A DNA stretch of 64,000 nt. Origin: Lentzea flava. Lineage in GTDB: Bacteria > Actinomycetota > Actinomycetes > Mycobacteriales > Pseudonocardiaceae. A model generated the notes under the pieces. That model made no database searches. It was given only the letters and a program-made list of their open reading frames with translations, and had not been told where the DNA came from. The translations under genes and the position numbers were made by a program. Below are positions 46,702 through 55,421 of this stretch, one piece after another. Every line of letters starts with the position of its first letter. Position 1 is the stretch's first letter. The stretch is from positions 124,001-188,000 of the forward strand of contig NZ_BMRE01000012.1 in the NCBI RefSeq assembly GCF_014648475.1. Direction: 5' to 3'.

Positions 46702-49700
46702 TCAGTTGATGGTGATCGTGAAGGTGGTGGTCGTGTTCCTGATGTCCTGGAAGTTGTTGCTGAACCGGATTCCGTTGATCGTCACCGCGCCCACGGCGGG
46801 GCCCTGACCTGGCTCGGGCATTTCGTTGGCCCACAGGCCGAAGCCCGACTTCGCGTCGAACTCGTCACCGCTCTTGCGCGCACCGGAGATGCTGATGTTG
46901 GACAGCACGGTGTCCTGGAAGATGTTCTCGTGGGCGCCGTTGTACTTGGTCTGGAACATGATTCCGCTGTACGTCGGGTCGATGATCTCGACGTCGTTCA
47001 CCCGGATTCCGGTGTACTTCTTGGAAGCCGAGAACATCCAGATCGCGCCGAACGTCTGCTGGCCCCAGAAGTGGCCGCCGGCGCGTACCAGGGTGAGCCC
47101 GCTGAACGTCGTCTGCTCCGGCCCGAAGTCCTCCATCGGATAGCCGAAGTCGAGCGAGCTGATCGTCACGCCGGAGTAGGTGAGCGTGTCCGCGACGTAG
47201 ATGTTGCGGAACGTGTTGAGCTTGCCGCCGTAAACGGCGAGACCCGCGGCGCGCCAGGTGAGCAACGACGTCAGGTTCTCGAAGACGTTGTTCTGCTGGC
47301 CCGTTCCGCCGCTGTCGGTGGCGGCGAACAGCGCGAAGCTGTCGTCACCGCTCGACCTGGACTCGATGTTCGCGATCCGGTTGCCCGCCGAGCCGTTCGT
47401 CATGTTGATGACGTCCGCGTAGGTGTCCCGCGCGCGGCTGTCCCTGATGACGTTGTTGTCGACGTTGTTGCCCCAGAACATGCACATCATGTGCTCGACC
47501 CAGATGTTCTCGATGGTCATGTTCTGCACACCGGCGAAGTTGAACACCTTGCCGGGCCCGTCGATGCGCGAGGTGTAGTTGCCGAACACGGCGAACCCGC
47601 TGAACGTCGAGCCGCTCGCGGACGACTGCGCGTCGAACCCGATGTCGGTGTTCTCCTGGCCCACCGGTGCCTGGAACCGGGTGAACCACGGACCGGCGCC
47701 GACCACCCGGATCGCCTTGCCGTAGACGGTGAACTTCTGCGCGGTCTGGTAGGTACCCGCGGGCAGGTAGACACCGATCAACGTGCCGGTGGTGTCCATG
47801 CGGACGCGGTCGAGCGCGTTCTGCACGTCCTGGTGGGAGAACCCGGCGGGAACGGCATAACGGGCGGCGTCGGGATTGCCCGCGGTCCTGGCCTCCTCGA
47901 AGTTCACGAAGTCGATCGCGTAGTTCGTGGTGTTGGCCGCGTCCTTCTGCAGCTTGATCTTCGTGCCCGCCGGGAACGTCGAGTTCAGCATCACGTTGGC
48001 CTCGTCGTAGATGTGGCGAGGACCGCCTGCTCCCGGCGAGTTCTGCGGGGAGGCTTCGTTGCCGTAGAGCCACATGTACTTCGACGTCAGGTCGATGGCC
48101 TTGTGGAACTGGCCGTTGACGTAGACGTTGAGGGTCGAGGTGATGCCGCCGCCACCGGGGCTGTCCGGGATGGAGAAGCGGGTGACCAGGGTGTTGGTGG
48201 GTGCCGACGTCGTGAACTCGACCGAGGCGCCGGTGGTGTTCAGCGTGACGGCACGGCGGCCGGACGCCTCACCGGCGAGGTCACCGATCGTCCGATTGGG
48301 ACTCAGCGTCTGCGCGCCGCCCGCGACGACCGCGTCCTCGGCCTCGATGTGCTGCCACGGGACGCTGGCGCCGCGGCCGACGAACAGCGACTGCTCGCTG
48401 GTGTTGTTGCCCTGCTTCGCGGGGATCTCGTTGCCGTCGTTGGCGATGGTCGTGCGGATCGTGTACCGGCCGTCCACCGCGGTCCACGTGCCGAGCGTGA
48501 CCGGGGCGGTCGTGGCACCGGCGTTGATCGTGCCGGTGTGGCCGGCGGTGAACGTGCGGACGGTCTGGCCGTTGCTCAGGATCGTGACCGTGATGCCGTG
48601 GGCGCCGGACGCGCTGGCGACGGTGCCCTGATTCTTGATCGCGACGGTGAACGTGGTGTTCTGGCCGTTGGCGGGGTTGCTCGGCGACCAGGCCGGCACC
48701 GCGACGAGGTCGGAGCTGGGCACGGGCGTGACCACGAGCGGATCGGGGTGCAGGCGCGCGTTGTTGGCCTCGTTCTGCTCCGCGACCTTCCTGGTCTCGT
48801 CGACCTTCGCGGTGTACTGGTAGGAGCCCTCCGGCCGCGCGGCGATCGTGGTGCTCACGGCCGCCTGCGCCCCGGCCGCGAGCGCACCGACCTGCGCCGT
48901 GCCGACCGCGGTGGTGCCGAGGAAGAACGTCACGTCAGTCGGGTTGCTGGCTGCGCTGCCGGCGTTGCGCACGGTGGCGTTGAGCGTGATCTGGTCGGTC
49001 TCGACGGGGCTGGCGGGTGAGAACGACGTGCCGGTGACGGTGAGGTCGGGGTTCGGGGCAGGGGTGCCGAACACCTGGATCTCCGCCACCTGGGCACCGG
49101 GCGCACCGGTGTTGGACGTGAACCTGAGCTGGACGTCCGCGACGCGGGCGCTGACCCCGATCGTGACGCTGTTGCCGCTGGCGGGATCCCAGCGGTAGTC
49201 GCGTCCGGCGACGAGGCTCGAGAACCCGCCTGCGCTCTGCTCGCGGCCGAGCACCTCGACGTTCTGCGTGCGGGCACCCCAGATCGTGTCGGGATTGAGC
49301 TTGAGCGCGATCGAGCTCAGGTCGGCGTTCGCTCCCAGTTGGACGGTCAGCGTGCCGGGAAAACTGTTGGACTCCCAGTAGGTGCCGACGTTGCCGTCGT
49401 TGGCGTTGGCCGCGACGAGGTTGTGCACGTTGTGGTTCGCGGTGACGGGCTTGCCCTGCGCGAGGTTCTCGCCCGTCGCGCCTTCACGGGTCACGGAGTT
49501 GCTGGCGGGCGACTGGTTGCCCGCCGCGTCCTTCGCGATCACGTGGTAGGTCACCCGCAGCCCGTCGGGCTGGCCGTCGGTGTACGTCGTGCCGGTGACG
49601 GTCGTGCGCAGGCTGCCGTTGGCGTAGACGTCGTAGCCGGTCACGCCCACGTTGTCGGTGCTGGCGCTCCAGGTCAGCCTGATCTGCCCGGACTGCGGCT

Positions 49701-50505
49701 GGGTGAAGGCGAGGTCACCCGGCGCGGTCGGGGCCTGCGTGTCCCCGCTCGTGGGGCCGTGGACCTCGAACTCGCTGAGCTGACCGGCGGGCCATCCGGT
49801 GTTCGCGGTGATCCGCAGCCGTACGTACCGCGTGATGGCCGCGGTGAAGTCGATGGTGACCGTGTTGGCGGAGGCCGGGTTGAACTCGTATCCCTTGCCG
49901 GGCACGAGATCGGAGAAGGTCGTGCCGTCCGTGCTGCCCTGGACGGCGAGGGTCTGGGTGCGGGTGCCCCAGTTCGCGGTGGGCAGCTTCAGCACGACGC
50001 GGTCGGCCTTGACCGCCGAACCGAGATCGGCCTGGATCCACTGCGGGAAGGCGTTGTTCGCGCTCTCCCAGTACGTCGACTGGTCACCGTCGCCGGCGTT
50101 GCCCGGTGCGTAGTTCTGCGTCTGGCTGCTCGCGCTGTAGCTCGCCGGCAGCTTCGCGCTCGCGGCCGCCTCGTGGACCTCGAGCTTCGCCGTCGTCCTG
50201 GTGGCGCGGACGTGCCGGACGAGCGTCGGGTCGACCTGGAAAGTGACCTTGCCGTTCTTGAACTCGTGTGGTCGTTCCGCGACGAGCGTCGACCAGCCTC
50301 TGCCGTCGAGACTCGTCTGCACGGCGAAGGTTTCCGTGCCGTTGCGCGGCGCCTTCAGCGTGACTTGGTCGATGCGGGTCTGCTTCCGCAGGTCGAGGCT
50401 CACGGGCGCGGCTTGCGCGGCAGGGGCGATGACGAGCGTTGCTGCCGTGAGCGTCAGTGCGGCTAAGGGGGCTAGCAGGGAGCGAGCGCGTGTCGTCGGT
50501 GACAT
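46702..50505 (-). CDS. Secreted GH87 glucanase paralogue, multimodular (1267 residues)
   Basis: After a signal peptide (1-32) there is a divergent discoidin-like region, an F5/8C domain (about 110-245), a fibronectin-III domain (about 252-335), a second F5/8C domain (345-480), two CARDB-like repeats, a CBM6-like domain (HIEAEDAVVAGGAQ onward) and a beta-helix. RDTYADVIN and SGDDSFALF give Asp1031, Asp1054 and Asp1055 with the same spacing as in the neighbouring enzyme. It is likely an alpha-1,3-glucanase of the same operon but shares only general layout with its neighbour, so substrate details may differ. An LacI-like dyad lies upstream. Confidence 0.88.
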   Translation of the reverse strand: MSPTTRARSLLAPLAALTLTAATLVIAPAAQAAPVSLDLRKQTRIDQVTLKAPRNGTETFAVQTSLDGRGWSTLVAERPHEFKNGKVTFQVDPTLVRHVRATRTTAKLEVHEAAASAKLPASYSASSQTQNYAPGNAGDGDQSTYWESANNAFPQWIQADLGSAVKADRVVLKLPTANWGTRTQTLAVQGSTDGTTFSDLVPGKGYEFNPASANTVTIDFTAAITRYVRLRITANTGWPAGQLSEFEVHGPTSGDTQAPTAPGDLAFTQPQSGQIRLTWSASTDNVGVTGYDVYANGSLRTTVTGTTYTDGQPDGLRVTYHVIAKDAAGNQSPASNSVTREGATGENLAQGKPVTANHNVHNLVAANANDGNVGTYWESNSFPGTLTVQLGANADLSSIALKLNPDTIWGARTQNVEVLGREQSAGGFSSLVAGRDYRWDPASGNSVTIGVSARVADVQLRFTSNTGAPGAQVAEIQVFGTPAPNPDLTVTGTSFSPASPVETDQITLNATVRNAGSAASNPTDVTFFLGTTAVGTAQVGALAAGAQAAVSTTIAARPEGSYQYTAKVDETRKVAEQNEANNARLHPDPLVVTPVPSSDLVAVPAWSPSNPANGQNTTFTVAIKNQGTVASASGAHGITVTILSNGQTVRTFTAGHTGTINAGATTAPVTLGTWTAVDGRYTIRTTIANDGNEIPAKQGNNTSEQSLFVGRGASVPWQHIEAEDAVVAGGAQTLSPNRTIGDLAGEASGRRAVTLNTTGASVEFTTSAPTNTLVTRFSIPDSPGGGGITSTLNVYVNGQFHKAIDLTSKYMWLYGNEASPQNSPGAGGPRHIYDEANVMLNSTFPAGTKIKLQKDAANTTNYAIDFVNFEEARTAGNPDAARYAVPAGFSHQDVQNALDRVRMDTTGTLIGVYLPAGTYQTAQKFTVYGKAIRVVGAGPWFTRFQAPVGQENTDIGFDAQSSASGSTFSGFAVFGNYTSRIDGPGKVFNFAGVQNMTIENIWVEHMMCMFWGNNVDNNVIRDSRARDTYADVINMTNGSAGNRIANIESRSSGDDSFALFAATDSGGTGQQNNVFENLTSLLTWRAAGLAVYGGKLNTFRNIYVADTLTYSGVTISSLDFGYPMEDFGPEQTTFSGLTLVRAGGHFWGQQTFGAIWMFSASKKYTGIRVNDVEIIDPTYSGIMFQTKYNGAHENIFQDTVLSNISISGARKSGDEFDAKSGFGLWANEMPEPGQGPAVGAVTINGIRFSNNFQDIRNTTTTFTITIN

Positions 50506-50598
50506 GGCGTGCTTGGCCCTTCTCGGTGGGGACGCGAGGGGGTGTGGCGCGCCTCACCGTAGAAGTGCACAGCAGATTACCGCAATATGTCGACGTGA

Positions 50599-50626
50599 TT
50601 GCGCAAATTTGCGACAGAGCGCTCTG
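50599..50626. promoter_or_regulatory. Adjacent perfect palindromes upstream of the GH87 operon
   Basis: CGCAAATTTGCG (50602-50613) and CAGAGCGCTCTG (50615-50626) are both perfect 12-bp palindromes one base apart. TTGCGCAA at 50599-50606 overlaps the first. The second has the GAGCGCTC core typical of LacI-family operators in actinomycetes (CebR type). They lie about 95-120 bp upstream of the GH87 start codon. Confidence 0.65.
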
Positions 50627-50756
50627 AACAGGAAAGACGTGTTGCCAGGCGCTGTCGAAGGTGTCCAGGGGAGGAGGTTTGTTCCCGAACGTCCCGAAAA
50701 ATTCGATGCTCTTTCGATGGACGCGCTTGCGTTGGCTTACCGCGGGCTTGCGGTGG

Positions 50757-50775
50757 TTGCGCAATCCTTGCGCAA
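50757..50775. repeat. Tandem TTGCGCAA palindromes
   Basis: TTGCGCAA occurs at 50757-50764 and again at 50768-50775, three bases apart. A third copy is at 50599-50606 in the same intergenic region. Each is a perfect 8-bp palindrome. They may be binding sites for one regulator acting on the GH87 promoter. The rest of 50630-50756 shows nothing I can name. Confidence 0.55.
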
Positions 50776-50778
50776 GTC

Positions 50779-51610
50779 TCACAGGTCGGCGAACAACCTT
50801 CTGGTTCGGTTCAGCAGATCCAGCCTGTGCTCACGCCGCCGCAGCGAGTGCTCCTCGCCGGGATAGACGACGAGTTCGGAGTGCGGCACCGCGCGGTGCA
50901 GCAGTTCGGCTTGCTCCACCCCACTCGCCGTGCGCGATCTGCTTCGGCCAGTCGGAGATCCCGGCACCCACGAGCGCGGCCTTGAACCTGTCTGTCCGGG
51001 TCGTCGCCCACGCGGCCATGAACCCGCCGTAGCTCCAGCCCGCGATGCCGAGCCGTTCGGGATCGGCGACTCCCCGAGCGATCAGCGGGTCGATTCCGGT
51101 CTCGATGTCGTGCCACTCCTCCTGACCGACGCGCCCGGCCACCGCCGCCGCGACCTCGTGGCCCCGGCCCAGGCTTCCCCTGGGGTTGGGCAGGAAGCTC
51201 GCGAACCCCTGATGCGCGAACCACTGCGCCGACGGGACCCACTGCAGCTGGAGTTCGTCGGCCCACCGGTCGTACGGGCCGCCGTGGACGAGGGTGATGA
51301 GCGGGAACGGGCCGTCGTCTCGCGTCCTGCCGACCGGCAGCACCAGCAGCGCGTCGAGCTCGAGCCCGTCGGAGGCCTGGTAGCGCAGGCGTTCCTGGTG
51401 GCCCCACCGGACGCCACCGAGGCTGACCTGTCGCCGATGACCTCCCGTGACACGGGCGAGGAGTCCCCTGCCGAGACGGTGGAACTCGGTGTCGAGCCCG
51501 GTGGCGACGACCATGATCGGCGCGTCGCCGTCGTCCTGGACGAGGTCGACCGGGCAGGCGGGCATGCCCGCGGTGAGGTTGCGGTGGCGCTGGTCAGTTC
51601 CCGCACCCGG
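50779..51610 (-). pseudogene. Truncated and internally deleted S9 (prolyl oligopeptidase) peptidase remnant
   Basis: The conserved C-terminal hydrolase starts (RYQASDGLELDALLVLPVG, LVHGGPYDRW) and keeps the nucleophile elbow GWSYGGFMAAW. After GISDWPKQIAHGEWG the frame changes and continues as EQAELLHRAV and VVYPGEEHSLRRREHRLDLL, the end of the family. The segment with the catalytic Asp (HGEND-like) is missing, and the N-terminal beta-propeller is reduced to about 50 residues. Both losses make it inactive. It lies immediately downstream of the subtilase gene. Confidence 0.8.
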
Positions 51611-51617
51611 ACCCCGG

Positions 51618-54600
51618 TCAGCGCAACAGGTACGCATTGATGATCGTCTGCTCGACGGTCTGGTCGTCGCCGGACGCCTTGGCGCGCAACGATACCGACT
51701 TCGCGTCCCTCGGGTGGGCGAGCAGCACGCGGCCGTTCGTCATCGGCGTGGAGCGCCACGTGGTGCCGCCGTCGTAGGAGACCTCGACGGACGTGATGCG
51801 CACCGAACCGGTCTGCGACTGGGTCGAGATCGGCACCGCCAGCATCCGGCCCGCCTGGGCGGAGCCGTCGTCGTCGAGCTGCGGGGTGAAGCGGATGACG
51901 CTGAGCGGCAACGCGGTCCGCTTCGCGGTGGTGTCGCTGCGGAACGCCCAGACGCCGGACACCTCGGTGCTCAGCGGACCGGGACGGGTGGCTGTCGTCT
52001 CGACGCGGTAGTGCGCGGCACCCGGCTGGACGTCAGCCAGGCACCAGCCCGCCTCGACGGTCTCGCACGCCTTGGCGTTGTCGCGGTAGACCGTGGTGCG
52101 CGCGGAGGTGACCGGGCTGTAGCCCTCGTTGCCCGCGTTGTCGCCGTACAGCGGGACCGTGACGCGCATGAGGTCGCCGGTGCGGAACGAGTGCGGGACG
52201 TCGCGGGTTGCGGGCAGGGCCGGGCCGAACACCGCGCGGTTGAAGGGTTCCACGTACGAGCGGCCGGGTTTGTAGTGCCGCAGTGGAGTGACCAGGGCGC
52301 CGATGTTGCCGTTCTCGTCGAACAAGGTGAACCTGCGCGACCAGTCGCCGCCCTCGCCGCCGTAGTACTCGGTGCGCCGGCCCGCGGCCAGGTTGTCCAG
52401 CGAGCCGTAGCCCCAGTCGGCGCGGCCCTCGGGGGCCGAGGTGTGGCCGACGGTGGCGTTCTGGCCCTGCTTCAACGGCGGCATGTCGACCTTGACGGTG
52501 GCGAGGTCCTTGCGGGCGACGGTCTTGGTGAGGCCGTTCGGGGCATGTCCCCGTTGGTACCAGGCGAGACCGTAGAAGTCGGGGCCCGCGTTCCAGAACG
52601 TCGCGATCTTGCCGGTGACCTCGGCCGAGTCCGGGCCGAGGCTCGCGACGCCGAGGTGGGAGATGTCGCCGCCGACCGAGAAGTTGCCGACGGTGTAAGC
52701 GGTTCCGTTGACGACCCGCTCGAAACCGGTCTGCAGCAACGAGAGTTGTGCGGTGGCCGGGAGCGTCACCTGGATCGGCCTGGCCTGCCTCGCGTCCAGG
52801 TCGATCGTCGTCGCGCCGGTGACGGTCAGGTTCGGGTAGTTGATCGCGTTGTGGGTGTAGGCGCCGTCTGTCGCCATGACGCCGCCGTTGAGGAGATAGC
52901 GGCCCTTGGGCAGGCGGGCCACGCCGGTCTCGGTGTTCGGCCAGGCGCGGGCGCCGGTGTCGACGTTGACCAGGAACGCGTACGACGGCGGCGACTTCGC
53001 GCCGGAACGGTGGGTCGCGGTGATCGTGACGTCGTAGCTCTCCGCCTCCAGATCGACGACGACAGCCGTGCGCAGGCCGCTCGCGACGATGGCGCCGCCC
53101 ACGACGCCGCCGTCCGGCTGCTTGGCGATGTCGGCGGTCACCGTCGCCTTCGCGGAGCCGCCCGCGGGCACGGTGAGCTTCGCGGGGGAGACGCGGAAGA
53201 GCGAGCCGGTCGTCTCGGTGGTGAGGTCGAGGGTGACCGGCTCGGTGCCCGCGTTGGAGTAGGTGATCTCCTTCGTCAGCGCGGGTTCTCCGGTGTGCGG
53301 CCACCGGTGCGAGCCGAAGCTGAGGCTGGTTGGGGTGGACGTCACGTTCTGCCTGATGAGCTTGGCGACGTCGACGCGGCCGGAGCCCTGTTCGAACGGG
53401 GTGAGCTTCGCGGTCGGCGTGGTGCTGCCGGTGAGACGCGCCTTGAGCTCGGTGCCGGTGAGCTCCGGGTGCTGCTGGTGCAGCAGGGCCGCCGCGCCCG
53501 CGACGTGCGGGGTGGCCATCGAGGTGCCGTCGAGCGAGGTGTAGCCGTCGGCGACGGGCGGGCCGATCCTGCCGTCGGAGTGCAGGGCGGCGACGATGCC
53601 GACGCCCGGTGCGGTGAGGTCGGGCTTGAGCGCGCCTGCTCTGGTGGGTCCGCGGCTCGAGAACTCCGCGATCTGGTTCTGGTCGTCGACCGCGCCGACG
53701 GTGAGGGCCGCGTCGGCCGTGCCCGGCGAACCGACGGTGCTCGCGTTCGGGCCGCTGTTGCCGGCGGCGATCACGAACAGCGTGCCCTTCTCGGCGGACA
53801 GGCGGTTGACGGCTTCTTCCAGCGGCTCGATCTCGGGCGAGTCGTAGCCGCCGAGGCTCATGTTGACGATCTGGGCGCCCTGGTCGACCGCCCACTCCAT
53901 GCCGGCGATGATCCCGCTGTCCTGCCCGGAACCGTTGTCCCCCAGCACCTTCACGTCGAGGATGCTCGCGTCGGGTGCCACGCCGCGGTACTTGCCGCCG
54001 CTCTTCGCACCGGTGCCCGCGATGATCGACGCCACGTGCGTGCCGTGACCGAAGTGGTCGGCCGCGTCCGGAGAGGACGTGAAGTTGCGTTCCCCGATCT
54101 CGCGGTCCTTCAGGTCCGGGTGGGTCTGGTCGACGCCGGTGTCGAGGACGGCGACGGTGGTGCCCTTGCCGGTGAAGCCCGCGGTGTGGGCGGCGGGGGC
54201 GTTGATCTGGGCGACGCTGCGGTCGAGGTTCGCCTTGCGCCTGGCGTCGAGCCAGATCTTCTTCGCGCTGGTTGCCGTGAGACCACCCGCGAGTGGTGTC
54301 TTGGCGGCGTCGAACGCCACGCCGTTGATGCTGCGCAGCTGGATGCCGGACTGTGCGCTGAGAGTGCCCTTGGGATAGGTGACGATCACCGGCAGGGCGC
54401 CGCCGTACGTGGCGAGCTCGGTGACGTCGAAGAGGCGCTCGTCGAGGCGGCCGCTCGCGATCAACGGCATGGCGTCCGACGGCACGACGTACTCGTGGCC
54501 CTGGGCGGTGTAGGTCGTGAACAGGACGTGTTCACGACCAGGAGCCGGTCTGACGGCGCGCTGGCCGGTGAGCACCTGGTCGCCCGTGATCAGGGTGACG

Positions 54601-54692
54601 GCGGGCGCGTTCGTTGCTCGTGGGGGATCGGCATGTGCCTCCCCGGCGGTGATCATGGCACCGGCCAGGACGACGACTCCGACTAGGCGCAC
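51618..54692 (-). CDS. Secreted subtilisin-like serine protease (S8), 1024 residues
   Basis: The GTG at 54692 follows GGAGG at a 5-nt spacing and starts a good signal peptide (MRLVGVVVLAGAMITAGEAHA). After a propeptide of about 150 residues comes the S8 domain with Asp184 (AVLDTGVDQTHPDL), His216 (GHGTHVAS), Asn in AAGNSGPN and Ser391 (GTSMATPHVAG). A beta-rich C-terminal half of about 550 residues with no family I can name follows. It is an exported protease, probably extracellular. A 24-bp dyad in its promoter matches the one upstream of the GH87 operon. Confidence 0.92.
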   Translation of the reverse strand: MRLVGVVVLAGAMITAGEAHADPPRATNAPAVTLITGDQVLTGQRAVRPAPGREHVLFTTYTAQGHEYVVPSDAMPLIASGRLDERLFDVTELATYGGALPVIVTYPKGTLSAQSGIQLRSINGVAFDAAKTPLAGGLTATSAKKIWLDARRKANLDRSVAQINAPAAHTAGFTGKGTTVAVLDTGVDQTHPDLKDREIGERNFTSSPDAADHFGHGTHVASIIAGTGAKSGGKYRGVAPDASILDVKVLGDNGSGQDSGIIAGMEWAVDQGAQIVNMSLGGYDSPEIEPLEEAVNRLSAEKGTLFVIAAGNSGPNASTVGSPGTADAALTVGAVDDQNQIAEFSSRGPTRAGALKPDLTAPGVGIVAALHSDGRIGPPVADGYTSLDGTSMATPHVAGAAALLHQQHPELTGTELKARLTGSTTPTAKLTPFEQGSGRVDVAKLIRQNVTSTPTSLSFGSHRWPHTGEPALTKEITYSNAGTEPVTLDLTTETTGSLFRVSPAKLTVPAGGSAKATVTADIAKQPDGGVVGGAIVASGLRTAVVVDLEAESYDVTITATHRSGAKSPPSYAFLVNVDTGARAWPNTETGVARLPKGRYLLNGGVMATDGAYTHNAINYPNLTVTGATTIDLDARQARPIQVTLPATAQLSLLQTGFERVVNGTAYTVGNFSVGGDISHLGVASLGPDSAEVTGKIATFWNAGPDFYGLAWYQRGHAPNGLTKTVARKDLATVKVDMPPLKQGQNATVGHTSAPEGRADWGYGSLDNLAAGRRTEYYGGEGGDWSRRFTLFDENGNIGALVTPLRHYKPGRSYVEPFNRAVFGPALPATRDVPHSFRTGDLMRVTVPLYGDNAGNEGYSPVTSARTTVYRDNAKACETVEAGWCLADVQPGAAHYRVETTATRPGPLSTEVSGVWAFRSDTTAKRTALPLSVIRFTPQLDDDGSAQAGRMLAVPISTQSQTGSVRITSVEVSYDGGTTWRSTPMTNGRVLLAHPRDAKSVSLRAKASGDDQTVEQTIINAYLLR

Positions 54693-54705
54693 CGGTCCTC
54701 CGCAA

Positions 54706-54729
54706 GTCCGTGAGAGCGTTCTCACGGAC
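54706..54729. promoter_or_regulatory. Operator dyad of the subtilase gene
   Basis: GTCCGTGAGA (54706-54715) and TCTCACGGAC (54720-54729) are perfect 10-bp arms around GCGT. The centre reads AGAGCGTTCT, nine of ten bases identical to AGAGCGCTCT upstream of the GH87 operon. It lies 14-37 bp before the GTG start, in the transcription start region. It fits a LacI-family repressor site. Confidence 0.65.
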
Positions 54730-54830
54730 GGTAGTGAGGTGATCACGTCCCTCGCAAGGTCTACACCAATTCCCGGTACGGGCGCGTCTCAGGACGAAGC
54801 CGGGCGGCCGGCGCACTAACCTGTGCGTCC

Positions 54831-55421
54831 ATGACGGGCCTGCGTGAACGCAAGAAGGCAGCCACCAAGGTGGCGCTGGGGGACGCCGCGTGGAGCCTGT
54901 GCGTCGAACACGGCTACGACGGCGTGACGGTCGAGCAGATCGCGCGGGCCGCCGGGGTGTCGCTTCGGACGTTCTTCAACTACTTCTCCTCGAAAGAGGA
55001 AGCGGTCATGGCCGGCGACAAGATCATGGCCGAGATGTTCGTGCACGAGTTCGCGGCCCGGCCGGCCGGCGAGCCGGTGCTGGTCGCGTTGCGCGAGGCG
55101 TTGCACGCGATCTACCCGGCGCACGTCGACCTCGAGCGCCTCCGCCAGTTGCGGGAACTGCGCCGCCACCCGGCGATGCTCCCGCACGTGCTCGCCGCCT
55201 ACTCCGCCCGTGAGCAGGAGCTGACCGCGGCGATCGCGGCCAGGTGCGGAGTGGACCCCGCGGACGACCCCTACCCGGCCGTGACGGCTTCGGCGATCCT
55301 CGCGTCGCTGCGCGCGGTCGTGCAGTGGTGGCTGGACACGCCGTCCGCGACGCAGCGGTTCACCGCCGCCGAGCTGATCGGGAAGATGATCGACCAGCTC
55401 GGCGCCGGTTTCACCAGGTGA
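54831..55421 (+). CDS. TetR-family transcriptional regulator
   Basis: The 196-residue protein starts GLRERKKAATKVALGDAAWSL and has the helix-turn-helix VTVEQIARAAGVSLRTFFNYF, followed by a C-terminal ligand domain (LREALHAIYPAHVDLERLRQ). It is divergent from the subtilase and convergent with the P450 gene, overlapping the latter by 11 bp. Either could be its target. A CTTGC/GCAAG dyad is found in the P450 promoter. Confidence 0.9.
   Translation: MTGLRERKKAATKVALGDAAWSLCVEHGYDGVTVEQIARAAGVSLRTFFNYFSSKEEAVMAGDKIMAEMFVHEFAARPAGEPVLVALREALHAIYPAHVDLERLRQLRELRRHPAMLPHVLAAYSAREQELTAAIAARCGVDPADDPYPAVTASAILASLRAVVQWWLDTPSATQRFTAAELIGKMIDQLGAGFTR

Noticed and set aside
43082..49020. Long plus-strand frames opposite both GH87 genes
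   Set aside because: These are shadows of the minus-strand genes, with Val/Arg/Asp-rich low-complexity sequence.
51447..54686. A very long plus-strand open frame antisense to the subtilase
   Set aside because: It is the GC-rich mirror of the S8 gene, with low-complexity Arg/Val/Gly/Asp composition and no domain; the minus-strand gene has a complete catalytic triad, signal peptide and ribosome site.
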